Positions 10,951 to 19,168 of a stretch of 19,168 bases of DNA are shown piece by piece. Source of the DNA: Discostella pseudostelligera. Taxonomy: Eukaryota; Bacillariophyta; Thalassiosirophyceae; Thalassiosirales; Thalassiosiraceae. The notes under the pieces are model-generated. The model searched no databases and was not told the DNA's origin. It saw nothing but the letters and a program-made list of their open reading frames with translations. The position numbers were made by a program, and so were the translations under genes. The DNA lies in assembly GCA_036940085.1 (NCBI GenBank), contig JALLBK010000391.1:1-19168 (forward strand), read 5' to 3'. How positions within the stretch are numbered: the stretch's first letter is position 1; every line of letters begins with the position of its first letter.

Positions 10951-12975
10951 TCATAACTCTCTCTCTTCAACATTATAAGCGTTCAATATTTCCTCTCGTA
11001 ATTGAGTTGCTCTTTCGCCATCAAATGCAACAGCTTGCTCCCCGACCGTTGCGGCCTTAACTTCTGCACCTACTGCGCTTGCTGCTGCACGAGCAACTCT
11101 GGGTGAGTCCAATAGTTCTGCCAAGCTAAATTTTGTAGCAATCACATCCGGATGATGGGATGGTAAAATAGACGATCGAACGTGCAATGCGGATTCGTAC
11201 AGATGTTGCGCCTCTTGGATTGTGTTATCCAGCAATACTACAGTTGAAGTACTTGATTGCTGGGGGTTCTTCTCATTCAACAATGACAAACGAATCCAAT
11301 CCGAGTAGTTTTTAAGAAAGACTGCCAAATTCTGTGCCGCCGTGGCTGCCGAGAGGGTGGTTACCTTGGCTGCTACACCAAGGACTGCCGTTATTGCACC
11401 TTCGTTTCCATTGTCAGATCTCCCATCGGCGGTAACGCCACGACTTTGTAGAGTATTGACATTGGCACGTCGTTTTTCACGAAGTCGTTCCTTTCCCAAT
11501 AGTTTCTTCTCTTTTTTCGATAGACCACTCTTATCCTCCTTGGATGGCATCGTCAAACCTCGTCTCTCGTCGGTTCTTTCGGCATGGACTTGTCGATTGC
11601 CAGTGGGTATGATCATTAATGGACGAACACTCTCTCCACGTGGATTCTCCACCGCCGTAGTCAATGCTCCCCGCAAATGTTCCTCGGCAGCCTCCCATCT
11701 CCTACGCGTCAATTTCGACCCCGACAATGTTGTTTTGGATGCCGCCTTTGCGAGTGCCTCGGGAACATACGCTTCCATTTCCTTTGTATCCCGTACCTTC
11801 TTCACTTGTTTCAACTGTCTCAATTCGTTTTCGAGCAATCCCCCTACTCGGCCACGCCGTTCGGCAATCACCGATGCCGCCATAGCCGCACCGAGTTGTG
11901 ATCGACTAGTAATGGTGTGTGGATGACTAGATCCCAATTCTGATAAACGTATACGATATGCCTCATCAAAGTATTCAATTGCCGTTTCGTTAAGTTGCAT
12001 CCGTTCCAAGGCGGATAATTTGGTAGGCTTGATGTGGGTATTGCTGTCTCGAAGTTCTTCTAGATCCACTCCATCTTCATTGTTGACATTACCACTGTCA
12101 ACCTCCTCTCCATCATCCGAAGCACCCTCACTTTCCAACACCCTCCCCCTCTCAAGCATACCCAAATTACTCAATGCGGCTGCATACGATGCATGATCTT
12201 TGCCACACACTTCCCCTGTCAATAAACAATAGCAAATAACAAATATGGTTTAGTATTTGCACACAGGATGGGTTGGAAATCAGAAACTAGAATGCAAACA
12301 GCACATAAAATCTCTGCTTTTTAGCGTACCATAAATTCTCAATGCTTCATGATACGCCTCCCTTGCTTCTACATACTTTCCCAAACATTTATTCATCAAT
12401 CCAACATTGTTATAAGCGGATGCGGTTGCTGGATGGAGTTTGCCAAACTGTTTCATGGTGAGAGATAATAATTGATTAGCAGTGTCGAGGGCAGTATCGT
12501 AGGAGGCATGACGATAGTGGACACGTAATTCGGATTGTAGGGAGAGGATTTCTTCCTCGGCAATTTGATCGGGTGATTTTTTGGGATGGTTGGATGATGA
12601 TGATGATGCTGAGGAGGAGGAGGACTCTTCAGCGCTGTCGTGGTGACAGCTAGTTGTTGGTGCATTGCTGGTAACAGTGACTTTGATGGATGACAGGTTG
12701 GGATTGTCGTCGAGAGGGGAGGAGGATATCGTCGACAACCGAGAAGCACGTTGATGATGAGCTGTACTTCCAACATGATGTTGGATGAAACAGATACTAC
12801 TACTAATTCTAATTCCAGCTCGATTGCTGCTGATCAGCCTCGCCGCCGCCGCTGCCTCCGACGCCGGTGGAGATCGTTTGATGATCAACTCCAATAGATG
12901 ATAGGGGCACGAAGTTGACCGACGCCTTGTGAATGGACGATGGGACGAACTCCGTCGCATGAAAGCAGTGATCAT
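10951..12975 (-). CDS. TPR-repeat protein with mitochondrial-type N-terminus
   Basis: Exons (- strand) are 12975-12330 and 12215-10951. Intron 12216-12329 (114 nt, GTACGC...ACAG) joins in phase 1 and rebuilds the TPR sequence RIYGEVCGKDHASYAAAL, giving 636 aa. The first 35 residues hold many Arg and Ser and few acids, like a mitochondrial presequence. A Ser-rich linker with His follows. TPR-like helical pairs of the kinesin-light-chain / TPR_12 type cover about 142-240 (AYNNVGLMNKCLGKYVEARE), with further TPR-like units near 289-325 and 547-585 (IQEAQHLYESALHVR). A basic stretch KEKKLLGKERLREKRR lies at about 449-465. TPRs bind partner proteins; no partner or enzymatic function can be named. 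It is read towards M43 copy 1, with 30 bp between stop codons, and away from copy 2. Confidence 0.78.
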
Positions 12976-13207
12976 GATAATGTTGTTGATGTTGGTATTG
13001 GTATGGTGGCTATTGGTAGAGTAATAGATACAATACTTGTATTATTTCACTGACATAATTAATATTGGCCGCCGCAGCCAACAACAACCTCCGCACCATC
13101 CACCAACGCTACCACGCACAGGCAACCACTCATTGCAAGCACAACCTCCACGCGGAAGGCAGAGACAGTCATTAAATAGGAGTACCGTGACATCAATATT
13201 ATGTGTT

Positions 13208-13217
13208 TTTGGCGGGA
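13208..13217 (+). promoter_or_regulatory. E2F-like site TTTGGCGGGA
   Basis: TTTGGCGGGA closely matches the E2F/DP consensus (TTTSGCGSG) and sits in a divergent promoter region. E2F factors drive cell-cycle genes in plants, animals and algae. The match is by eye and a 10-bp motif can occur by chance. Confidence 0.3.
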
Positions 13218-13323
13218 GACAGCGAGACTGCTCAGAGATGTTTCTTGTCACATAGGAATTCAGTATTTTGAGGTTCAACAAAGAGGCCCATGAGGGTCAT
13301 TCTCAATGCGCTCAAATATTGTC

Positions 13324-13350
13324 GTATCTCTAGTATCTATGGTATCTCTC
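13324..13350. repeat. Three 9-bp-spaced GTATCT elements
   Basis: GTATCT occurs at 13324, 13333 and 13342, exactly 9 bp apart. The reverse complement AGATAC carries a GATA core. They lie about 120-150 bp upstream of the M43 copy 2 ATG, so they may be a cluster of factor sites or simply a degenerate tandem repeat. Confidence 0.4.
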
Positions 13351-13537
13351 GAGAAAGACCACAGGATAGAGCTTTTTTTTTGTATCATAAAAGATAAACC
13401 TCGACCGACAAACTAAAGCTACAGCCAATCGGTAACCACACGTTTCTATCCGAAGGTAGATCTCAACAACGATGCTTCGTTTTGCCGGGCTGCTCGGTGT
13501 TCTCATCATCTCCTGCATTCATACTGCCGATGCTCAT

Positions 13538-13573
13538 GGTCGAGGTCGAGGTCGAGGTCGAGGTCGAGGTCGA
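13538..13573 (+). repeat. (GGTCGA)6 hexanucleotide repeat coding for Gly-Arg
   Basis: Six perfect copies of GGTCGA follow the signal peptide of M43 copy 2 and encode six Gly-Arg pairs. Copy 1 lacks the tract, so it arose or expanded after duplication, or was lost from copy 1. Perfect short repeats are prone to slippage and length polymorphism. Confidence 0.9.
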
Positions 13574-13687
13574 GGAGATCATAATCATCATGATCATGAC
13601 CTCGATGACATGAACCATCGTCGTCATCACCAGAAACAGAACGAAGACAACCTCCGACGTCTTGATCTCAATATTTTTGCTAACAGC

Positions 13688-13756
13688 TCGGCGGTAGAAT
13701 TGGCCAATGCCTCTGCGGTAGAATTGGTAAATGCATCGGCGGTAGAATTGGCCTCG
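13688..13756 (+). repeat. 24-nt tandem repeat encoding AVELxNAS units
   Basis: About three 24-nt units, beginning at 13688, 13712 and 13736, encode SAVELANA, SAVELVNA and SAVELAS. The last is shortened. Copy 1 has no equivalent, so this is a local in-frame expansion in the N-terminal region of M43 copy 2. Confidence 0.8.
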
Positions 13757-14263
13757 TTCAAGCCCTGCAAAGATGGCGAGCCGGCCTTCACCGTAGGCAA
13801 TGTCACCTACGCATGTCTATCCGATTTCCACCAGAAAGGAGGTGTATGTGGCACGCGCCCAATGTCTCCCGATCAGAAGGTTAAGGCAGACGAACAATAT
13901 CAAGCATGGAAGGAGAAGAAGAAGGAGAAGAAGGAAAAGAAACATCAAGGCGATGATCGGGGCGTGTGGACGAGGCGATTGGGCGGCTGCGTTGATTGTG
14001 TCGATTGGAGTGCAACCATCATCACCGTACCCACCTACTTTCACGTCATCCATTCTGGCACTACGGGCAAACAGTACACCTACGCATCTAATCCAGCGTA
14101 TATCCAAAATCAAATCAAGGCCATAAACTTCGGTTTTCGAGGCCTGGTGAATCCTGCATTTACACCCTATCCAAGCCGATCCTATCCACGTTATACTACC
14201 ATGGATTCTGATTCTAAGATTCAATTTTGTCTCGCGGGGACAACTGCTACCGACAATGCATCG

Positions 14264-14266
14264 TAG
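14264..14266 (+). other. Premature TAG in M43 copy 2
   Basis: The codon reads TAG. The aligned codon in copy 1 is TGG in GCATGGTAC, which encodes Ala-Trp-Tyr. The flanking frame is unbroken on both sides, so a single G-to-A change explains the lesion. Confidence 0.85.
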
Positions 14267-14476
14267 TACCAGGACAAAAACGAGATTGCGATGAAGACGG
14301 CACTAAAAAAAGGTGGAGCAGAATCTCTCAATGTTTATGTCAATACTGCCGCGGGATATCTTGGCTATGCGTATTTCCCCCAAATTAATGACTTTGTACA
14401 AGACGGAATAGTCGTTTTGAATGATAGCATGCCTGGCGGCTCCGCCGCTGCATACAATGAGGGTGACACACTGACA

Positions 14477-14509
14477 CATGAGGCGGGGCATTGGTTGGAA
14501 TTGGAGCAT
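14477..14509 (+). other. Zinc-binding motif of M43 copy 2 ([11 protein letters not shown])
   Basis: The motif carries all three His ligands and the catalytic Glu. As in copy 1, Glu takes the place of the expected Gly. It lies about 210 nt downstream of the premature TAG, so a product terminated there would lack it. Confidence 0.85.
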
Positions 14510-14957
14510 ACTCATGAATATGGCTGCTCGGGCCCAGGCGATTATATGAACCTCGCATCGCCAAGTACCAACTATTCAAGTGTCAAGGCATGTGAATCGA
14601 CATCAACCTTTGGCTGTCCGGTGAATTTGAACAATTGTGTCGGTGACGGTGGAAACAATCCGATTCATAACTTCATGGCTTATAGCGATGTAAGTGCTGA
14701 ACAATATTTCGTGCACACTCACTCCGCTTTAACTCATACAATACGTTCCGATTCTCTGCTTCCACACTCATATTAGGACAATTGCATGGATCAATTCACG
14801 CCCGGACAAAAGATGAAAGTTCAGCAAGCATGGGAAACCTACCGTCATAAGGTGGGGTACAGTGAGCTCATCTCTCTTGCCGCAGACGGATACAGTTGCC
14901 TGCTGTCCGGAAAGCCATTCACTACGGCTCCAACACTGGCTCCAACCCTGGCACCAA

Positions 14958-15020
14958 CGGCTAAACCATCGACGAGACGACCTACGGCTAAACCATCGAC
15001 AAGACGACCTACGAAGAAAC
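14958..15020 (+). repeat. 27-nt repeat encoding TAKPSTRRP
   Basis: Two near-identical 27-nt units encode TAKPSTRRP twice, followed by a degenerate Thr/Lys/Pro unit that runs to the stop. Copy 1 has only a short related tail (PTAKP). PT/K repeats of this sort are common in extracellular diatom proteins, where they may act as linkers or glycosylation sites. Confidence 0.75.
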
Positions 15021-15070
15021 CGACGACGAAGAAACTGATTTAAGTAGGTGTTGGTGCAGTCGAGATTAAC

Positions 15071-18000
15071 TCATATTGTAACAAAGTAGTTTTTGACGAT
15101 CGATCTGACTGAGAAGAAGTCATTGCATAGAGGGCCTGTAAAACAAAGACATTGATGATTGTTGACGTAAGCCGAAGAGGTGAAATCGCGTCAAACGTTC
15201 GTGAAAATTTTCCCAGAATTGTAATTAAGATCTCACCCTCAACATTCAGCTTCCCAGTGACATTGTCTTTACGGACGACAATTTTTCCATTCACAATCAA
15301 TTGCGAGTATCCCGAAAGTGCACTTGAAGTAGTGTCGATGGATGACGAATGGCAATCAACGTTAATGATGTAGACAAAACATATGCTGACAAAGAGTCCG
15401 CCAACACGAAGTTGGAATGAATGACACACTCACCCATACTCGGCCTTCATGCCCATAGCTGTAACTTCCGCCCTCAAATCCGTTAGTAATATCTCCCTGG
15501 TGCTGAGCATCAAACTCGGTTGCTTCAGTGTACTCTGGTGTAGACGAGGAGCAAGGACGAACGACCCGTCTACTGCCCATTTTTTTCCTGTGGCGACGAA
15601 ATCTACTAGACTGACTGTGCAACCTCCAATCTTTGTCTCGTATGGCTCAACTGATTTGAATTCCTTCCCATCAAGGTCCATTTCCTCCTTAGTCAAGTAG
15701 GGAGTATCGATCAATCTGACCTTGTACGACGCGTGACCAACAGATAGATGCACCGTTTCACCATCTTTCGGAATGTGCGCTATTGAAGCTCCCTTTCCGT
15801 TGTCACCCTTGGGTGAGACTGCCAAAGTTGTTGTAACTATTCGGAGGGCCTCTGCTAGCTGGAGAGAATTTGACCGCGGACCGCCAATGACTACTAAATA
15901 TCGTGGTTGGAGTGCTCGTACTGACTGCCTCGCCGCACGGGCATCTACACGACCTTCTAGCGGCGTATAAATAATCTCAGCAAGTACCTCGAGCCGGCGC
16001 GGTATGACCGAAACCTTTATCGGTGGACTACCATTTCGACCTTTGATGATGCCCTTCCCTGTCGACAGGTCAGCTACCTCGAGCATTTTTTCTGTAATGC
16101 CTTCGTCCCCCCCATCAGCATTGTCACCCTTGAATGTTCGAGAAATAAACATGTATGTTTCAGTATAATGGAAGAGTCAAAATGGCGCGTATCAATCTCC
16201 CAGTATTACACAATCAAAATCAACCACTCACCAGTTCCGCCACACCGGCAGCAGCGGCAGCACCGCTAGAATCAACAAGGATTTTTTTACCATCCAACCC
16301 AATTCCCAAACCTCTTCGCATCACATCCTCACCAATCCTGCCCGATGATTTGCCAGCGAATTTTGAAGGATCCACACCCGTGACAATGTCCACAAAACAA
16401 TCAGTCTTCACAGCAATACCATAGTCGTCTTCAATGACGTCTGATCGGCTGGTCCCTACCGATTCGAAGATGCCAAACTTGGCAATCGAATCAGGTTGGC
16501 CTATACCCACAGCCTCCTCACGAATATCGAATGTCACTGGGATGAGGAGGTAAGATGGTTTAGACCTACACATTGCGTATGGAGGAATGAAAGACTTCGT
16601 CACGAAAACATACATATTGAAACTCACTGTGAACTGGCTTCGAGAACTTGATAAACAATTTCTGATCAAACCTAGATTTCTTCTTCGGTTGAGATGATGA
16701 CGACGACAAGCCACGACCGCCAGCCGATGCAGTAGTCTTGCCAGAGGTAGACGATACCTTCGATGGCCCCCCGACAGTGGACTGAACGCCAACGGCAATA
16801 TCGCTAGTGACAGTACTAGTCGTTACTATTGCCTCATCGCCTTCCCCCACACCCAGTCGTAATCGACCCCGAGCCAACTCAATTTCCTTCATCATGGCCT
16901 TCTCCTCCATCTCGGCCTGCCTCGATCGCAATTCTCGCTCCTCCTCCGCTAAGAACGCTTGCAACTCCGCCCCTTTTAATGGAGCACGATGCGGCACATG
17001 TACATCGACAATAATCTCATCTGGCATTTCCGTACCCGATGCCTTCGCGGCACACCATTGGTAGAGTAGTTGAGATGCGGTAGTGTATGCCGATACAGAA
17101 TCGGGTTGGAGTGCAGGACCGACCAGGGAGGCTTGTTGCTCGTTCCCCTCCTTGTCATCGGTGTCGGCGGCAGTAGAAGCCGTAACATCCACGGCCTCTT
17201 CGGCGACAATTCCAATGGGACCAACAGAATCACTTGATTGAGTCAATAATTTGTTCTCTTCACCAGAACCACCACCACTTCCACGCATGTGACGATGGAA
17301 CCAAACCTCACCCCGAGGAACACATCTCGTGGAATCGGTAATCAAAATTAAATTATCCGGATTGCCACCCCACTTTAAGAGCAAGTCACGTGCCGGACCA
17401 TGATCCATCGATGCCCCGCTGGCCAATACTGTTGTGGGATTGCCATTCGAATTACGAATGACATACTCCATTTCGGAGATTGAGGAACAGATGGAGACAT
17501 GCTTTAAGGCGTAGGGGTGCCCACGTTGCGAATCGAATTGCGCACCAAGCGGAGGGGCCATCCATTCCAATTGTGATCGAGCGTATTCAATGGTATTGGG
17601 TGACATGGGACTTACCCATATGAGATTGTACGCACCGCTTAAACGTTGTTTTTCCCAATGTTTATCGAGGATGAGTAGTAATTCGAGGACACGTCCCGAG
17701 GCATCCACGGGGAGGAGGACATTCCCATCACGACGTAAGGCTGCCATTACTGACTCGATTAGTTCGGATTCACTACGATTTCCCATCGGTGGAGATAGGA
17801 TTGGCTTTTTGTTGGTATTGTACTTGATGAGTTTGTGGTAGTCATTCTCCTGTGCTGCTGCTGTTGTTGTTGTTGCCGACGAAGTTGGTGGCAATGAAGA
17901 AGAAGGAACAGGTGGTGGCAAATACAATTTCCCCAACAGTCCACGAGGTCCTCCGGGCATAGTCACCAAAGCATCGGCGTTAATTCCAAATGTATGCAAT

Positions 18001-18944
18001 GTACTCCCCGCCAAATGCTTTTCCTTGGCATGATGATAGGTCGGTGCCAATACTACCGTGGCATCATCGCTAAGACGACGTAATATCCAATAACATCCCC
18101 CCACGACATGACCAGAGAGATGGGGTGTGATTGCCAAGAGAGGTGTTGTTACTGTATGGGGCTTGTTGTCCAAACCAACATTTCCCTCCGCTACCGTCGT
18201 CGCCCCCTCCTTGTTATTGTCTCCCCCTATCATTGGCAAGTAGACAGTCTGAGAATACTTCAAAGTGGTAAAACTATCCGTACTAAATACTGCATCGACA
18301 TCTTCCAATGAGTAGCCAGGATTATGCCCATCGAGAGATAAGGAGGCATGATGATCGTACATGGTCATTTGACCCATTTTTAATGTGGGATAGGTGGCGA
18401 AGAAGGGAGGATTGTTATGATGAGACGATGGTGCACCTTCATCTTTAGTCACTACGGGTGTAGATGTTGGAGTCAGATGTTGCTGTAATGATGACAATGA
18501 GCGCGGAGCACGATTTCCCCGATTGGTCTTGGACTTGCTAGCACCAAAATAGAGTGGCAATCCACCCAGTGAGGATAATGTTGAATCACAGACTAGTATG
18601 GCGTCAATGTTGCCGGGAAGTTCATTGGGAGGCACACTCTTGTTATTAGTGGAGTTCTTTGCATCAGGTGATATTGGCAGCAGCGGCAAGGTTTCATCCC
18701 ATCCCGTATTTAATAACAATCGAGCACCGGCATATTCGACGAGGGTGCAAGTTGGCACCTGCGACGAGAGCCATTCGGGTGGATTATCTTCTTCGTCATT
18801 AATTGTGTTGATGTTGAGGTTGTTGGCGTCATCAGCCGCCGATGTCGCCGCCGCCGAGTCATCGGCCGCATTCGCCCCATCAACGGAAAATGAGGATGAC
18901 AGCGACGAGAGTGATGAGCCGTAGATGGGCGTGATGCGCAGCAT
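15071..18944 (-). CDS. CPSF2: Cleavage and polyadenylation specificity factor subunit 2 (CPSF100) homologue, 5 exons
   Basis: CPSF100 is the non-catalytic metallo-beta-lactamase/beta-CASP partner of the CPSF73 nuclease in mRNA 3' end processing, acting in the nucleus. Exons (- strand): 18944-16628, 16536-16232, 16128-15434, 15322-15237, 15135-15071. All joins are GT-AG and restore frame, giving 1155 aa (human about 780). Landmarks: LLLNTGWDE (about 76-84), KMGQMTMYD (189-197), DVDAVF, LSGHVVGG (277-284), DGNVLLPVDASGRVLELLL (about 406-424, beta-CASP), then LEVLAEIIYTPLEGR and LQPRYLVVIGGP. The last exons give LIVNGKIVVRK and a C-terminus in VEGPLCNDFFSVRS that matches the family ending LEGCLCQDFYRIR. 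The HxHxDH metal site of active nucleases is absent (VCDSTLSSLGG), as expected for CPSF100. Extra length comes from low-complexity insertions at about 20-55, 140-180 and 340-370 and in the linker. The exon 1 / exon 2 junction is the least certain join. Confidence 0.9.
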
Positions 18945-19168
18945 TGCTTTAGAAGGTCTACTCCACTCTATCTCGGGGGCGATGGGGCATTGATTGCTGA
19001 TGTCGGTGGTGACGGTGAAATGAAATGAAGAATTAAGGTGGGCGGTGGGCGGCGACCTGCGCTGCGGCGACCGGCGAGCGGGCTTTATTTTTTTTTGTTA
19101 CTCCTATTATTTGCTTTTGCTTGCATCTCTTCCCGCCATTTTCGCCATCGCCAATCGCCAATCGCCAA
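18945..19168. promoter_or_regulatory. Upstream region of CPSF2 with CCAAT-like repeats
   Basis: This 224-bp stretch runs to the right window edge upstream of the CPSF2 ATG. It has a GC-rich block (about 19045-19080), a run of nine T (19088-19096), TTCCCGCC (19130-19137, E2F-like) and CCAAT at 19151 and 19158, in a 7-bp repeat that reaches the window end. It could serve CPSF2 or a divergent gene outside the window. Confidence 0.35.

Larger units (their letters stand above)
12976..13471. promoter_or_regulatory. Divergent intergenic region between TPR gene and M43 copy 2
   Basis: These 496 bp separate two divergent start codons. They contain a near-consensus E2F-type site (13208-13217), three evenly spaced GTATCT elements (13324-13347) and a run of nine T (13373-13381). 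Short ORFs on both strands (13037-13255, 13042-13281) have no recognisable content. Confidence 0.45.
13472..15043 (+). pseudogene. Secreted M43-type zinc metalloprotease, copy 2, interrupted by one in-frame TAG
   Basis: The ATG at 13472 (A at -3) begins a signal peptide of about 22 residues. A Gly-Arg repeat, an Asp/His-rich segment and three AVELxNAS-like repeats follow. Next come a propeptide-like region with CxxGEPAFTVGNVTYAC and VCGTRPMSPDQK, a Lys-rich linker, an RRLGG possible processing site, and the protease domain. Exon 1 is 13472-14689, intron 14690-14776 (87 nt, GTAAGT...TTAG, phase 0) and exon 2 14777-15043. Codon 265 (14264-14266) is TAG where copy 1 has TGG (Trp). Otherwise the frame is open to the final TAA. 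The zinc motif [11 protein letters not shown] lies at 14477-14509, followed by [15 protein letters not shown] and [11 protein letters not shown]. The tail holds PTLAPT and TAKPSTRRP repeats, as in many diatom extracellular proteins. The TAG may be a true inactivation, an allele, read-through or an error. The stop is 27 bp from that of CPSF2. Confidence 0.8.

Noticed and set aside
12595..12632. GAT/GAG-rich tract as a possible microsatellite element
   Set aside because: It is simply the coding sequence for the Ser-rich linker of the TPR protein on the - strand.
9486..15043. M43-TPR-M43 arrangement as a transposon or composite mobile element with the M43 copies as ends
   Set aside because: The repeats are spliced protein-coding genes, with no terminal inverted repeats, transposase or visible target duplication. 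Gene duplication explains them more simply.
15238..15429. Straight read-through ORF (15040-15429, - strand) as the CPSF2 C-terminus or as a separate gene
   Set aside because: Only the segment 15322-15237 matches CPSF100. The 5' part is intron, and the 3' part after 15237 is better explained by splicing to 15135 in another frame, which restores the conserved CPSF100 ending.

Overview
The window reads as nuclear DNA from a stramenopile alga, most likely a centric (Thalassiosira-like) diatom. The evidence is short GT-AG introns (87-119 nt) in every gene, moderate GC, mitochondrial and secretory presequences, a LARGE-type GT49 glycosyltransferase, a secreted metalloprotease with PT/K-rich C-terminal repeats, and a regulator with diatom bZIP-style LTPxQxxKFxxW modules. 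The organism is inferred; nothing in the window names it.

Layout, left to right: (1) the 3' part of a regulator-like gene on + (1-2113; its N-terminus lies outside the window); (2) a complete 5-exon gene for mitochondrial 2-oxoglutarate dehydrogenase E1 on - (6048-2391); (3) a 2-exon GT49 / LARGE-like type II membrane glycosyltransferase on + (6556-8619), with an upstream ORF ending 3 nt before its ATG; (4) an M43 (pappalysin/cytophagalysin-type) secreted metalloprotease copy on + (9486-10920) broken by two frameshifts; (5) a 2-exon TPR protein with a mitochondrial-type N-terminus on - (12975-10951); (6) a second M43 copy on + (13472-15043), interrupted by one in-frame TAG; (7) a 5-exon CPSF100/CPSF2 homologue on - (18944-15071). 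The rest is short intergenic DNA.

The genes are unrelated housekeeping and secretory functions packed tightly, not an operon or pathway cluster. Three convergent pairs end close together: 277, 30 and 27 bp between stop codons. Two divergent pairs share intergenic regions of about 500 bp. All exon joins were deduced by hand from splice consensus, frame and family similarity.

The most interesting part is the dispersed pair of M43 metalloprotease copies flanking the TPR gene. They share an intron position and an unusual HExxHxxExxH zinc motif (Glu where M43 normally has Gly). Each carries a different inactivating lesion, although the sampled sequence differs mainly at synonymous sites. No CRISPR array, transposon, rRNA or tRNA was recognised.
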